Assembly (NCBI GenBank): GCA_002431845.1
Contig: DJEH01000056.1
Location: forward strand, 2,247 to 26,848
DNA length: 24,602 bases
Source: Prevotellaceae bacterium UBA5903
Lineage (GTDB): Bacteria > Bacteroidota > Bacteroidia > Bacteroidales > Bacteroidaceae
Reading direction: 5' to 3'
The position numbers were made by a program, and so were the translations under genes. This document shows positions 1 to 7,914 of the stretch, in pieces. How positions within the stretch are numbered: position 1 is the stretch's first letter; every line of letters starts with the position of its first letter. Under the pieces are notes generated by a model. That model searched no databases. It was not told where the DNA came from and worked only from the letters and a program-made list of their open reading frames with translations.

Positions 1-2
1 GT

Positions 3-41
3 GGTTATGGCGGAAACAATGTATTAAGGCATATTAATTAA
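3..41 (+). CDS. Possible 3' end of an upstream gene (partial)
   Basis: Frame 3 at the left edge reads GYGGNNVLRHIN and then TAA. The glycine-rich GYGGNN would fit the far C-terminus of a beta-ketoacyl synthase, which often ends in a G-(F/Y)-G-G-x-N segment. Twelve residues are too few to decide, and frames 1 and 2 also stop within about 40 bases. This is a guess about which frame is coding. From here to about position 188 I see only A+T-rich intergenic DNA. Confidence 0.2.
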   Translation, partial: GYGGNNVLRHIN

Positions 42-188
42 TATAGGACATAATTATATAAACTAATTTTGAAGACCTACTTACAACGTGCGAAGTTAGC
101 AATTAGTAGCGTAAATAGCACGATTGCATTTCATTAAAATAAAATTAAACATATACTTATTAATTTATAAAAAAATGATGCTCTAAAA

Positions 189-222
189 TTGTGAAATAGA
201 CTTTGCTATTTTGTACATTTGC
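189..222 (+). promoter_or_regulatory. Bacteroidetes-type promoter of the thioredoxin-like gene
   Basis: TTG at 189-191 is followed after 22 bases by TACATTTGC at 214-222. This fits the Bacteroidetes sigma consensus TTG-N17-23-TAnnTTTG. The box touches the ATGATG start codons at 223-228, so transcription should begin at or just past the first ATG, leaving little or no leader. Confidence 0.55.
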
Positions 223-726
223 ATGATGAAACAAGTTTTACCCCTTATCTTCGCAACATTATTGTGCTTAACCTCGTGTTTGGGTGAGGTTATTGGCGAA
301 TACGCAAAGATAGGACAGCAGGTGCCAATGTTTGAGGTAGAAACATCGGGAGGCGAGAGGCTAAGTTCGGCATCGATTGCTGGTAGGCCTTGCGTAATTG
401 TGTTTTTCAACACTCAATGCACGAACTGCCAAAAGGAGTTTCAGAAGATGCAACGCCTCTATGAGCAGTACCAAGGTAGTGTGCAATTTATTTGCATCAG
501 TCGTAGCGAGGGAGCAAACAAAATTGCAGCCTACTGGCAGGCACATGCGCTGACTATGCCCTATTCGGCACAGACCGATAAACGGGTGTTCAACCTATTT
601 GCTGCCAAAAGGATACCACGCATCTATGTAACCGACAAAGAAGGCAAGGTGTGCCAAATATTTGTTGAAAGATTGAATGAACGTAAGCTAAAGAACAAAC
701 TCTCGGCACTATGTGGCAAGGAGTAA
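223..726 (+). CDS. Thioredoxin-like (TlpA/ResA-type) lipoprotein
   Basis: Predicted periplasm-facing, membrane-anchored thiol-disulfide oxidoreductase. Numbered from the second ATG (226), the protein is 166 residues. It has a short hydrophobic signal peptide ending in the lipobox LTSC (acylated Cys18), a thioredoxin active site CTNC (Cys65 and Cys68) after the strand PCVIVFF, and the cis-proline region RIPRIYV near residue 131. Length and layout fit the AhpC/TSA-Redoxin-TlpA superfamily. Two adjacent ATGs (223, 226) can start it; an in-frame TTG at 211 lies inside the promoter box and is unlikely. The natural substrate cannot be read from sequence. The next gene, a transporter, begins 64 bases downstream on the same strand with no visible promoter of its own, so the two are probably co-transcribed. 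Confidence 0.8.
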   Translation: MMKQVLPLIFATLLCLTSCLGEVIGEYAKIGQQVPMFEVETSGGERLSSASIAGRPCVIVFFNTQCTNCQKEFQKMQRLYEQYQGSVQFICISRSEGANKIAAYWQAHALTMPYSAQTDKRVFNLFAAKRIPRIYVTDKEGKVCQIFVERLNERKLKNKLSALCGKE

Positions 727-790
727 GCATAAAACCATTCGAAGAAAAAATAACAACTTAATAGTCCATACAAATACAACAATAAAAAAT

Positions 791-2116
791 ATGAATCGTT
801 CAGCATTGAAATGTCGCCTCGTAGCGATGAATTTCCTTGAGTTTGCCGTGTGGGGAGCCTACCTCACCTCAATGGGTAACTTTTTAGGAAAGGCAGGAAT
901 GGGTAGTCTCATCTCCTGGTTTTATGCCATACAAGGCATTGTGTCAATCTTTATGCCAACGCTAATGGGCATTGTGGCCGACCGCTATGTGCAGCCTCAA
1001 CGTTTGTTGGGCATCTGCCATTTGGTGGCGGGCTTGTTTATGGTGAGTTTGTGCATGTTGGGCATGCAAAGTGCAAACCCCGACCCAACATTGTTCATTA
1101 CGCTCTACACGCTGAGTGTAGCTTTTTACATGCCTACGTTGGCTCTATCTAACACCACCGCCTTTGCGTTGCTCAAAAACAACGGCATGGACACGGTTAA
1201 GGACTTTCCGCCCATCCGCGTGTTTGGTACTGTTGGGTTTATCCTTACCATGTGGTTTGTAAATTGTGCCACAATTAGTGATGGATCACTTGGCTTTACG
1301 CTTATGGACGATGCCAACAAATTTCAGTACACCCACATGCAATTCCTTGTGTCGGGCGTATTGGGCATATTGCTCTTTATTTATTGTTTGACATTGCCAC
1401 AATGCAAACTCACTGAACGAAAAACGCAAACGCTTGCGCAAGCATTTGGCTTGGATGCATTCCGCTTATTTAAGACGCGCCGAATGGCATTGTTCTTTAT
1501 CTTCTCTTGTCTGCTCGGCATGTCGCTGCAAGTGACCAATGGTTATGCCACTCCCTTTATCACAAGTTTTAAGGGTATACCCGAAACAGCCACTTCGTTT
1601 GCAGCCAACAACGCCACTTTATTAGTTTCTATCAGCCAAGTGGCAGAGGCTGTGTGCATATTATTTATCCCATTCTTCCTACGTCGTTATGGCATTAAGG
1701 TGGTTATGCTCATTGCCATGTTTGCTTGGGTGTTGCGCTTTGGTTTCTTTGGCATTGGCAACCCCATGTTCCCTGGTGTAACGCTCTTTATTTTATCGTG
1801 CATTGTGTATGGTGTGGCATTCGACTTCTTCAACGTTTCGGGTGGCTTGTTTGTAGACAAGGAATGCGACGAAAGCGTAAGAGCCTCAGCACAAGGCTTG
1901 TTTATGCTTATGACCAACGGACTTGGTGCTACCATAGGCACCTTGCTTGCGGGCGAGGTGGTTAATCACTACTGCCAATGGAGTGCTCCCGATGCATCGG
2001 GACAGAGCTACTTGTTGGGCGATTGGCAAAGCTGCTGGTTTATCTTTGCTGGTTATGCCTTTGTGGTATTACTGCTTTTTGCCTTTGCCTTTAAGGAACA
2101 TAAACAAGAAAAATAA
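791..2116 (+). CDS. MFS nucleoside:H+ symporter, NHS family (NupG/XapB-like)
   Basis: Polytopic inner-membrane transporter of 441 residues with about 12 hydrophobic segments. The N-terminal run MNFLEFAVWGAYLTSMGN, then GSLISWFYAIQGI and the loop GIVADRYVQPQRLLG, are typical of the nucleoside:H+ symporter family, which takes up nucleosides with protons. An upstream GTG at 713 would overlap the previous gene and add 26 polar residues. The ATG at 791, directly before the conserved NRSALKCRLVAMNFLEF, is the better start. It lies 64 bases after the thioredoxin-like lipoprotein and is probably in the same transcript. Substrate preference (nucleoside versus xanthosine or a relative) is not determined. 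No clear U-tract terminator follows; a long inverted repeat begins 98 bases downstream. Confidence 0.8.
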   Translation: MNRSALKCRLVAMNFLEFAVWGAYLTSMGNFLGKAGMGSLISWFYAIQGIVSIFMPTLMGIVADRYVQPQRLLGICHLVAGLFMVSLCMLGMQSANPDPTLFITLYTLSVAFYMPTLALSNTTAFALLKNNGMDTVKDFPPIRVFGTVGFILTMWFVNCATISDGSLGFTLMDDANKFQYTHMQFLVSGVLGILLFIYCLTLPQCKLTERKTQTLAQAFGLDAFRLFKTRRMALFFIFSCLLGMSLQVTNGYATPFITSFKGIPETATSFAANNATLLVSISQVAEAVCILFIPFFLRRYGIKVVMLIAMFAWVLRFGFFGIGNPMFPGVTLFILSCIVYGVAFDFFNVSGGLFVDKECDESVRASAQGLFMLMTNGLGATIGTLLAGEVVNHYCQWSAPDASGQSYLLGDWQSCWFIFAGYAFVVLLLFAFAFKEHKQEK

Positions 2117-2213
2117 GTGAGTGTTCTTAATTGATTAGAATTTGCATATAAGAAATTCCTACATATTTTGAACACCTATTTAGCAAGAAAAATCAACTGT
2201 TTGTTTTAAGGTC

Positions 2214-2281
2214 AAATGCTCATAAATCAAAAAAATAGACAAACACTAAGCTTTGCCATTTTTCTTGATTTATGAGCATTT
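2214..2281. repeat. Long inverted repeat (17-bp perfect arms, extendable to about 23)
   Basis: AAATGCTCATAAATCAA at 2214-2230 is perfectly complementary to 2265-2281. After one mismatch the pairing continues inward through an A-run and a T-run for about five more pairs, leaving a loop of roughly 20 bases. It may end the MFS transcript, but no U-tract follows the outer arm on either strand, so it is not a classical intrinsic terminator. An mRNA 3'-end stabilising hairpin or a dispersed repeat is also possible. Confidence 0.6.
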
Positions 2282-2355
2282 ACTATGTATTATTGATTGT
2301 CAATGAACTATAAATCATGACAAATGCAAATACACAGGTTTTTCATAAGGACCCG

Positions 2356-2364
2356 TATCTTTGC
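2356..2364 (+). promoter_or_regulatory. Orphan -7-like motif TATCTTTGC
   Basis: A perfect match to TAnnTTTGC on +, but no TTG sits 17-23 bases upstream and no gene follows on +. Transcription from here would run into the terminator hairpin of the opposing gene. It may be a chance match or a decayed promoter. Confidence 0.25.
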
Positions 2365-2382
2365 GCCATACATAATTTTGTA

Positions 2383-2437
2383 TAGAAAAAAAAGGACGAA
2401 CAACCAGGGTGTGATAAATCACAAGTTGTTCGTCCTT
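2383..2437 (-). terminator. Intrinsic terminator of the coiled-coil lipoprotein gene
   Basis: On the minus strand, 13-bp perfect arms (2437-2425 and 2404-2392) enclose an inner 6-bp stem (TGTGAT/ATCACA, 2410-2423). The outer arm runs straight into a run of eight T on the minus strand (the A-run at about 2386-2393 on +). The geometry is that of a strong rho-independent terminator, 35 bases after the stop codon of the lipoprotein gene. Confidence 0.85.
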
Positions 2438-2471
2438 ATCAATACGCTCTAATAATGAAAAGCCTCAATAG

Positions 2472-3356
2472 TTACTTAGCCAATGACATACTGCCAGAGC
2501 CTATCATCTGCCCATCGGCAAAGATATAGGCAGAGTAGCTACCACCACCAAGGAACTCGTTGGTAGGCACATACACCGTAACGTGTGTTTCCTGACCAGC
2601 GTATTCAATGGTCTTAACAGCAGAGTAGCCAATGCTGCGATTTTCGTATTTAAAGCTACCCGACTCGTTTACTACCTGTTGGTTGGGTTTAAGCAAACGC
2701 ACATAAATATTGCGGTTGCCAGCATGGGCTGTAACGTTGCGAGTTATGGTAAACGAAACTGCAAAACGCACGATGTCTTTGCTCTTTTTGGCCACCTTGC
2801 CATTACGCTTGAGCGGCGAAATGCCTATGCCTGTAGCGTCGAGTTGGGCTGCAATAGCCACCTTTTGATTGAGGTTGGAGTTTTCTGCTTGTATGTTTGA
2901 GTTCTCCATGCGCACCCTATCGGCATCGGCACGAGCAAGGTCGCGCTCGCCAATGAGTGTGTGGTTGATTTGCTGCAGTGAGTCTACCTGGCGGATATAG
3001 TCGCGCAACACAGCACGCACTGTGGCCAACTCCTTTTTGAGCCTCAATATTTCGGCAGTACTATTTGCTTTGGTGTCTTGCAACTCTTTGAGCAGTGCTT
3101 CGGCACGCGCCTGCTCTTTGTTGAGTCGGCTCACAAGTGAGTCGTCTTTTACACTCTTCTTGAGTTCGCCATACTGACTTGCAAACTCAGCATATTGGTT
3201 CTCCATTTCCTTCTTGTCTATCTCGGCAAGTTGGCGGAGCTCAGCAATTTCCTTTTCTTTGTCTTCGAGTTTCTTTTTGTCGCCATTGCATGCCACAAAT
3301 AGAGTGGCTGTAGATGCTACAAAGAGCGACAACAAAATGCGAGTGATTTTTTTCAT
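2472..3356 (-). CDS. Coiled-coil lipoprotein of unknown function
   Basis: 294 residues. It starts MKKITRILLSLF and has a lipobox ending in Cys23 (LFVAC), so it is probably a lipid-anchored envelope protein. Residues about 28-180 are rich in K, E, Q, L and A with heptad-like spacing (for example KEKEIAELRQLAEID), pointing to a long coiled coil. The last 100 or so residues, with alternating hydrophobic stretches and GGGSYSAYIFADGQMIGSGS near the end, look like a compact beta domain. The reading frame stays open back to 3443, but the upstream 29 residues are not signal-like, so the ATG at 3356 is chosen. This layout (lipobox, coiled coil, C-terminal beta domain) recurs in Bacteroidales proteins annotated as hypothetical; I cannot give a function. 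It follows ilvE on the same strand after 163 bases. Confidence 0.8.
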   Translation of the reverse strand: MKKITRILLSLFVASTATLFVACNGDKKKLEDKEKEIAELRQLAEIDKKEMENQYAEFASQYGELKKSVKDDSLVSRLNKEQARAEALLKELQDTKANSTAEILRLKKELATVRAVLRDYIRQVDSLQQINHTLIGERDLARADADRVRMENSNIQAENSNLNQKVAIAAQLDATGIGISPLKRNGKVAKKSKDIVRFAVSFTITRNVTAHAGNRNIYVRLLKPNQQVVNESGSFKYENRSIGYSAVKTIEYAGQETHVTVYVPTNEFLGGGSYSAYIFADGQMIGSGSMSLAK

Positions 3357-3519
3357 ATCGTCGATATAATATAAATGTGCGAATGCAAGTGGGGGTATAT
3401 CATAGGCTCTAAGGTCGGTTTGACAACGCACTTTCATTCGCACACGCTGAATGTAAGGTTTTTGCGAGGGTGGTTATGAATGGATTGCATATAACCTCCC
3501 ACCGTTTTAACTCAATTGG

Positions 3520-4539
3520 TTATTCTATCACCGTAATCCATCCATGCTTATCAGGCTCCTGGCCATACTGGATGGCACGTAAGTGGGTATAGAGCTTTTC
3601 AGACCACGGACCTGGCTTGCCATCCTTTGAGATAACGTAACTCTTGTGGTTTTCAAGGTCGTCAATCTTGCGTATTGGGCTGATAACGGCAGCTGTACCA
3701 CATGCGCCAGCCTCGTCGAAGGTTGAGAGTTCTTCTTCGGGGATAGGACGTACCTCTACCTCCATGCCAAGGTCTTTAGCCAATTGCTGCAAACTACGAT
3801 TGGTGATTGAGGGAAGGATGGATGACGACTTAGGAGTGATGTACTTGCCATCTTTGATGCCAAAGAAATTGGCTGCTCCACATTCATCGATATACTTCTT
3901 TTCTTTGGCATCAAGATAGAACTCAGAAGCATAACCTGCATCGTGTGCCATCTTGTTGGCAGCAAGGCTAGCTGCGTAGTTGCCACCCACCTTATAGCGA
4001 CCTGTGCCTAAAGGTGCTGCACGATCGTATTCGCGGATAATAACGTAGTCGTTTGTGGCAAAACCTCCCTTAAAGTAAGGGCCTACTGGTGTGACAAAGA
4101 TGATAAATAGATACTCGTCTGTGGGATGTACACCAACCTGTGCGCCTGTGCCAATCAGCAATGGACGGATGTAAAGCGATGCGCCACTCTCAAATGGTGG
4201 AACAAAGCGTTCGTTGAGTTTGACTACCTTTTTTACCATCTCAACAAAACGCTCAGTGGGCAACTCAGGCATCAGTATGCCACGACAAGTGCTCTGCAAA
4301 CGCTCAGCATTATCCTTGATGCGAAAAGCACGTATCTTGCCATCGGGACAACGAAAGGCCTTCATTCCTTCGAATGCCTCTTGACCATAATGCAAGGCTG
4401 TGGCAGCCATGTGAATATTGATTGTTTCGGAAGAGGATACTTCAATTTCTCCCCATTTGCCGTTACGATAGTAGCATCTAACGTTGTAATCTGTAGGCAT
4501 ATACCCAAACTTAAGGTTAGCCCAATCTATGTTGTTCAT
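3520..4539 (-). CDS. ilvE: Branched-chain amino acid aminotransferase
   Basis: PLP-dependent fold-type IV aminotransferase that interconverts Leu, Ile and Val with their 2-oxo acids, with glutamate/2-oxoglutarate as partner; cytoplasmic. It has 339 residues, typical of the long bacterial form. Visible signatures are HYGQEAFEGMKAFR (50-63), the Schiff-base lysine in GRYKVGGNYAAS (Lys183, matching the lysine of the TAAKAGGNY motif in E. coli IlvE), and IDECGAANFFG (217-227), which holds the PLP-ring-binding glutamate. The start at 4539 fits the family N-terminus and lies about 28 bases below the predicted transcript start. It is monocistronic or joined to the downstream lipoprotein; no other ilv or leu genes are nearby. 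Confidence 0.95.
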   Translation of the reverse strand: MNNIDWANLKFGYMPTDYNVRCYYRNGKWGEIEVSSSETINIHMAATALHYGQEAFEGMKAFRCPDGKIRAFRIKDNAERLQSTCRGILMPELPTERFVEMVKKVVKLNERFVPPFESGASLYIRPLLIGTGAQVGVHPTDEYLFIIFVTPVGPYFKGGFATNDYVIIREYDRAAPLGTGRYKVGGNYAASLAANKMAHDAGYASEFYLDAKEKKYIDECGAANFFGIKDGKYITPKSSSILPSITNRSLQQLAKDLGMEVEVRPIPEEELSTFDEAGACGTAAVISPIRKIDDLENHKSYVISKDGKPGPWSEKLYTHLRAIQYGQEPDKHGWITVIE

Positions 4540-4573
4540 ACCAAAATATGTGTTATATGATTGTTTAATATGC

Positions 4574-4582
4574 GCAAATTTA
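4574..4582 (-). promoter_or_regulatory. -7 box of ilvE
   Basis: On the minus strand TAAATTTGC matches TAnnTTTGC, and transcription would start near 4568. The best upstream TTG is only 15 bases away, slightly shorter than usual. No leader peptide or attenuator is visible in the short leader. Confidence 0.5.
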
Positions 4583-4726
4583 ATGATTATCTTTATACAA
4601 CGAACATTGATAATGACTTTTTTTATGAATTTGACTGAGGGCTACAGATGAAAAAGAAGGTGTATTTATCCTAAACTTTTATTTAATTACATTGCTTTTT
4701 CGTGAGATTTTTTTCAAAAGTAACAC

Positions 4727-4735
4727 TATCTTTGC
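4727..4735 (+). promoter_or_regulatory. -7 box upstream of the DUF554 gene
   Basis: TATCTTTGC on + gives a predicted transcript start near 4741, about 57 bases ahead of the ATG at 4798. No good -33 TTG is present at the usual distance. It is divergent to the ilvE promoter across the 258-base intergenic region. Confidence 0.5.
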
Positions 4736-4797
4736 ACAGGTTATTGCACAAAACGGATGTGCTGAATATCAATCCTTATCAATCCTAAAAAACAAAA

Positions 4798-5481
4798 ATG
4801 TACGCTATTATTATTAATGCTATCGCTGTGATAGCTGGCAGTGCCATAGGTGCTTTATTTCGTAAAGGAATTAGCGAAAAATATATCAATGTGTTAAACA
4901 CTGCTATGGGGCTATGTGCCTTGGTGTTGGGAATGAATGTGGCTATACAGAGCATGCAAAAGACCACCTACCCCGCCCTATTCATCTTTTGTCTGTCGAT
5001 TGGAGCCTTGGTTGGGACTGTGCTAAAACTTGACCAACGCATGGAGAAAGCTACGCAACGCATCTCTACATCAAACTTGGCAGAGGGGATAACCACGGGT
5101 ATACTGCTGTGCTGTGTGGGCACATTGGCCATGATGGGGCCCGTGATGAGTGCGCTTTATGGCGACAACACTTACCTCATGACTGCTGCCACGCTCAACC
5201 TCGTAACGATGATTGTGGTGGCTTCATCATATGGCTTTGGCGTATCGCTCACCGCTATTGTAGTGTTTTTGTGGATGAGCGGCATCTATGCCATCGCCTT
5301 GCTTTCGCGCTCTTTTATCTCAGACGAACTGATTGCTGAAGTGTCGCTTGTGGGTGGCATATTAATAGCAGCTTCAGGACTTGGAGTGTTACATATAAAG
5401 GACTGTAAAACGATTAACTTGCTGCCTGCGCTGCTCGTTCCGATGATATTTTTTGCTATAAAATCGCTACTTGGCTTGTAA
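4798..5481 (+). CDS. DUF554 family membrane protein
   Basis: 227 residues, almost entirely hydrophobic, with about six to seven predicted membrane helices. The glycine-rich N-terminus (AIAVIAGSAIGALFRKGISE), the central segment GILLCCVGTLAMMGP and the C-terminal GGILIAASGLGVLHIKDCK match the DUF554 (YdfK-type) family of inner-membrane proteins, thought to be possible transporters but without an established substrate. It starts at ATG 4798 with no Shine-Dalgarno sequence. It is followed after 80 bases by the COG0523 GTPase gene on the same strand, so co-transcription is plausible, though no functional link is known. Confidence 0.85.
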   Translation: MYAIIINAIAVIAGSAIGALFRKGISEKYINVLNTAMGLCALVLGMNVAIQSMQKTTYPALFIFCLSIGALVGTVLKLDQRMEKATQRISTSNLAEGITTGILLCCVGTLAMMGPVMSALYGDNTYLMTAATLNLVTMIVVASSYGFGVSLTAIVVFLWMSGIYAIALLSRSFISDELIAEVSLVGGILIAASGLGVLHIKDCKTINLLPALLVPMIFFAIKSLLGL

Positions 5482-5561
5482 TTTAGTAGTCTGATAATTA
5501 TGTTTGGCTAAGTTTTTGCTATATTCAAATTAGGAATATTATCATATAAAAACAATAAGCA

Positions 5562-6701
5562 ATGAATCAGCATGTAACGCCTGTGTTGTTGCTCACAGGT
5601 TATTTAGGAAGCGGAAAGACTACATTGTTAAACCGTATCTTGACAAATAAGAAGGGTATTAAGTTTGCCGTTATCGTAAACGACATTGGCGAGGTGAACA
5701 TCGACGCAAACTTGATAGCTAAAGGGGGCGTTGTAGGACAAAAGGACGATAGTTTGGTGCCACTACAAAATGGCTGCATCTGTTGTACGCTGAAAATGGA
5801 TTTGGTGCAACAACTAAGCGACCTGGTATCTGAACAAAGATTTGACTACATCGTTATTGAGGCAAGTGGCATTTGCGAACCTGCACCTATAGCACAAACC
5901 ATCAGCGTTTATCCACAAATGTACCCCAATTTAGCAACCAAAGGCATAGCTAAACTTGACTCTATCGTTACAGTGGTTGATGCATTGCGCTTACGCGACG
6001 AGTTTGCCGAAGGTAACGACCTTAAAAAGCAAAATTTGGGCGAGGATGACTTAGCAAGCCTTGTTATCCAACAAGTGGAGTTCTGCAACATGATATTGCT
6101 CAACAAGGCATCCGACGTTACACCCGATGAGTTGAAACGCATCACTTCTATCTTGCGCGAAATTCAGCCCAAGGCAGAGATTATACCCTGCGATTACGGC
6201 AATGTAGACCTTGACAAAATTATTAACACCCATTTATTCGACTTTGAAAAAGTGGCTACCTCGGCACGCTGGATTGAGGCTGTAGAGGGCGATGAACACG
6301 ACCTCGAGAACGAAGAAGAAGGCGAAGCACTTGAGTATGGCATAGGCACGTTTGTTTATCAACGTCGCAAGCCATTCAACCTTACAGAGTTTGACCAACT
6401 GGTGGCACGCTTGTGGCCAAAAAGCGTTATCCGCTGCAAGGGAATTTGCTATTTTAGCAACGAAAAAGATAGTTGCTACCTCTTTGAACAAGCAGGCAAA
6501 CAGGTATCGCTCACACAAGCGGGTGCATGGTATGCCACTATGCCTGCCGATGAATTGGAGGACTTTAAGAAGAAAAATCCTTCTATCCTACGCGATTGGG
6601 ACGATGAGTATGGCGACCGTATGCAGAAGCTTGTGTTTATAGGTCAAGACATGGACCGCGAAGCCATTGAGACCTTGCTTGACAATTGTTTGGAGAAATA
6701 A
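5562..6701 (+). CDS. COG0523 / CobW-family metallochaperone GTPase (YjiA/YeiR/ZNG1-like)
   Basis: A SIMIBI-class P-loop GTPase that delivers a metal, commonly zinc, to client enzymes; cytoplasmic. In 379 residues it shows Walker A GYLGSGKTT (13-21), the family metal-binding CxCC motif in NGCICCTLKMDL (Cys72, Cys74, Cys75), the switch segment EASGICEPAP (100-109), VVDALRL, and the base-recognition motif NKASD (181-185). The C-terminal CobW_C domain is present (GTFVYQRRKPFNLTEFDQLV). An acidic linker (GDEHDLENEEEGEALEYG) joins the domains. Members of this family serve Zn, Co or Fe enzymes, and sequence alone does not settle the metal. No Zur-like palindrome or cobalamin gene was seen beside it, so regulation is not inferred. 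Confidence 0.9.
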   Translation: MNQHVTPVLLLTGYLGSGKTTLLNRILTNKKGIKFAVIVNDIGEVNIDANLIAKGGVVGQKDDSLVPLQNGCICCTLKMDLVQQLSDLVSEQRFDYIVIEASGICEPAPIAQTISVYPQMYPNLATKGIAKLDSIVTVVDALRLRDEFAEGNDLKKQNLGEDDLASLVIQQVEFCNMILLNKASDVTPDELKRITSILREIQPKAEIIPCDYGNVDLDKIINTHLFDFEKVATSARWIEAVEGDEHDLENEEEGEALEYGIGTFVYQRRKPFNLTEFDQLVARLWPKSVIRCKGICYFSNEKDSCYLFEQAGKQVSLTQAGAWYATMPADELEDFKKKNPSILRDWDDEYGDRMQKLVFIGQDMDREAIETLLDNCLEK

Positions 6702-6722
6702 AATAACGCAATAAAAATAATA

Positions 6723-6774
6723 TACAACAAAAAGCGGATGGTTATGCTATTGTAACCATCCGCTTTTTGTTGTA
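6723..6774. terminator. Bidirectional terminator, 22-bp perfect hairpin
   Basis: Arms 6723-6744 and 6753-6774 are perfectly complementary over 22 bp with an 8-base loop (tgctattg). The GC core GCGGATGGTTA is flanked by an A-run and a T-run, so it can terminate both the COG0523 gene (+, stop at 6701) and the acyltransferase gene (-, stop at 6795). Confidence 0.9.
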
Positions 6775-6794
6775 TTAAATTCAAACTTCACCAA

Positions 6795-7811
6795 CTATAA
6801 CCGAATGAAAAAACGCCTTACGGCATCAAGTAGTGCACTTGCTAAATATATCAGTAACATAGTAGCTATAGCTGCCAAAAAGAACATAACGGGAGACGTT
6901 ATCTGTTTGTTTATCGATCGCATAAGTTCAAAATAAAGTGGACGCACATAGAGCTGCTGATGGGTGAGATATGCCGCAAAACTGCCTGCTGCAAGCCAAT
7001 TGATAACCTTGCTCTGAAACGATAAACGAGTAAAAAAGAGCAATAGGCAACAGGCCGCAAATATGGTGATAGGATTGGTATACGAAGTAAAAATCTTCAT
7101 CAAATGATTGAGCCAAAACACAGACACAAAGGCCGATGACCACACAATAACCGACATCAAAAGAATGCAAACCGCCCAAATAAGGAGAAAGTAATACTTA
7201 TTTATATGCATCAAACGAGCCGAAAGGTAAAGTCGCAAATAACGCCCCAACATATACAAACCCATAAACGACAAAGTGGAATATCCATACGATAAATCGG
7301 GGCTTACAAAGGAGAAGGGTATTGTAATGGCAAAAAAAGCTAACAGAAAATGGCGCAATGTTTTTTCGTCAACCAATTGCAAATAGCTATTGAGCACTGG
7401 TGTAAAAAGATATAGCACCAAATAACACCTAATGAACCAATATCCCCAAATAACCTCAATAAAATCGTAAAAGTTTTTAGGCATTTCCTTGCCCAACAAT
7501 AGCAAAAACGGATACATTGCAAGCGAAATAAAAACTACTTGAGCAGCCAACCTTAAAGCCCCACGTAGTTTAAAACTCGTACCGAACCATCCCGTTATCA
7601 AAATAAAGATGTCTACACAGCCAAAGCATGCCGAAGCCGACGTCATGATGCCAAGCCACGAACATGGATTTGCAAGAATGCTTTTGGCGTGTGCATACCC
7701 AAACGTTTCGAACGTGGCATGTATGGCCAACACCATTATCATGGCTATAATTCTTAATAGTTCTACGTTAGACTGACGCGGCTTACGAACCACACTTTTC
7801 AACTTATTCAT
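6795..7811 (-). CDS. Acyltransferase family 3 integral membrane protein
   Basis: 338 residues with about ten hydrophobic segments. The N-terminal motif SNVELLRIIAMIMVLAIHA, including the conserved RxxA and the H that ends the first helix, identifies the acyltransferase-3 (PF01757; OafA/WecH-like) family, which typically adds acetyl or succinyl groups to surface polysaccharides, lipids or antibiotics at the inner membrane. The frame is open to 7853, but the promoter box at 7850-7858 covers that site, so the ATG at 7811 (MNKLKSVVRKPRQSN) is used. It stands alone between its own promoter and the shared terminator, with no glycosyltransferases nearby. It looks more A+T-rich than the flanking genes, perhaps an accessory or acquired gene. 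The acceptor is unknown. Confidence 0.8.
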   Translation of the reverse strand: MNKLKSVVRKPRQSNVELLRIIAMIMVLAIHATFETFGYAHAKSILANPCSWLGIMTSASACFGCVDIFILITGWFGTSFKLRGALRLAAQVVFISLAMYPFLLLLGKEMPKNFYDFIEVIWGYWFIRCYLVLYLFTPVLNSYLQLVDEKTLRHFLLAFFAITIPFSFVSPDLSYGYSTLSFMGLYMLGRYLRLYLSARLMHINKYYFLLIWAVCILLMSVIVWSSAFVSVFWLNHLMKIFTSYTNPITIFAACCLLLFFTRLSFQSKVINWLAAGSFAAYLTHQQLYVRPLYFELMRSINKQITSPVMFFLAAIATMLLIYLASALLDAVRRFFIRL

Positions 7812-7849
7812 TATAAATATAAAATAACATGGAGGATTAGTTATGTTAT

Positions 7850-7881
7850 GCAAAGGTAAGGATTATATCACAACAATACAA
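7850..7881 (-). promoter_or_regulatory. Promoter of the acyltransferase gene
   Basis: On the minus strand TTG (7881-7879), then 20 bases, then TACCTTTGC (7858-7850): a full match to the Bacteroidetes consensus. The transcript should start near 7844, leaving a leader of about 33 bases before the ATG at 7811. Confidence 0.65.
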
Positions 7882-7914
7882 CCTATGCATAAAAGGCTTT
7901 TTTTACTAAAAACT

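Noticed and set aside
713..790. GTG-started extension of the MFS transporter overlapping the upstream gene
   Set aside because: It adds 26 polar, basic residues with no family support; the ATG at 791 gives the conserved N-terminus.
3357..3443. Upstream extension of the coiled-coil lipoprotein to 3443
   Set aside because: It would bury the signal peptide and lipobox 29 residues inside the protein.
5482..5561. Possible Zur-type operator ahead of the COG0523 gene (AT-rich AATATTATCATAT)
   Set aside because: It is not a convincing palindrome, and no regulator gene is nearby; AT-rich intergenic DNA produces such matches by chance.
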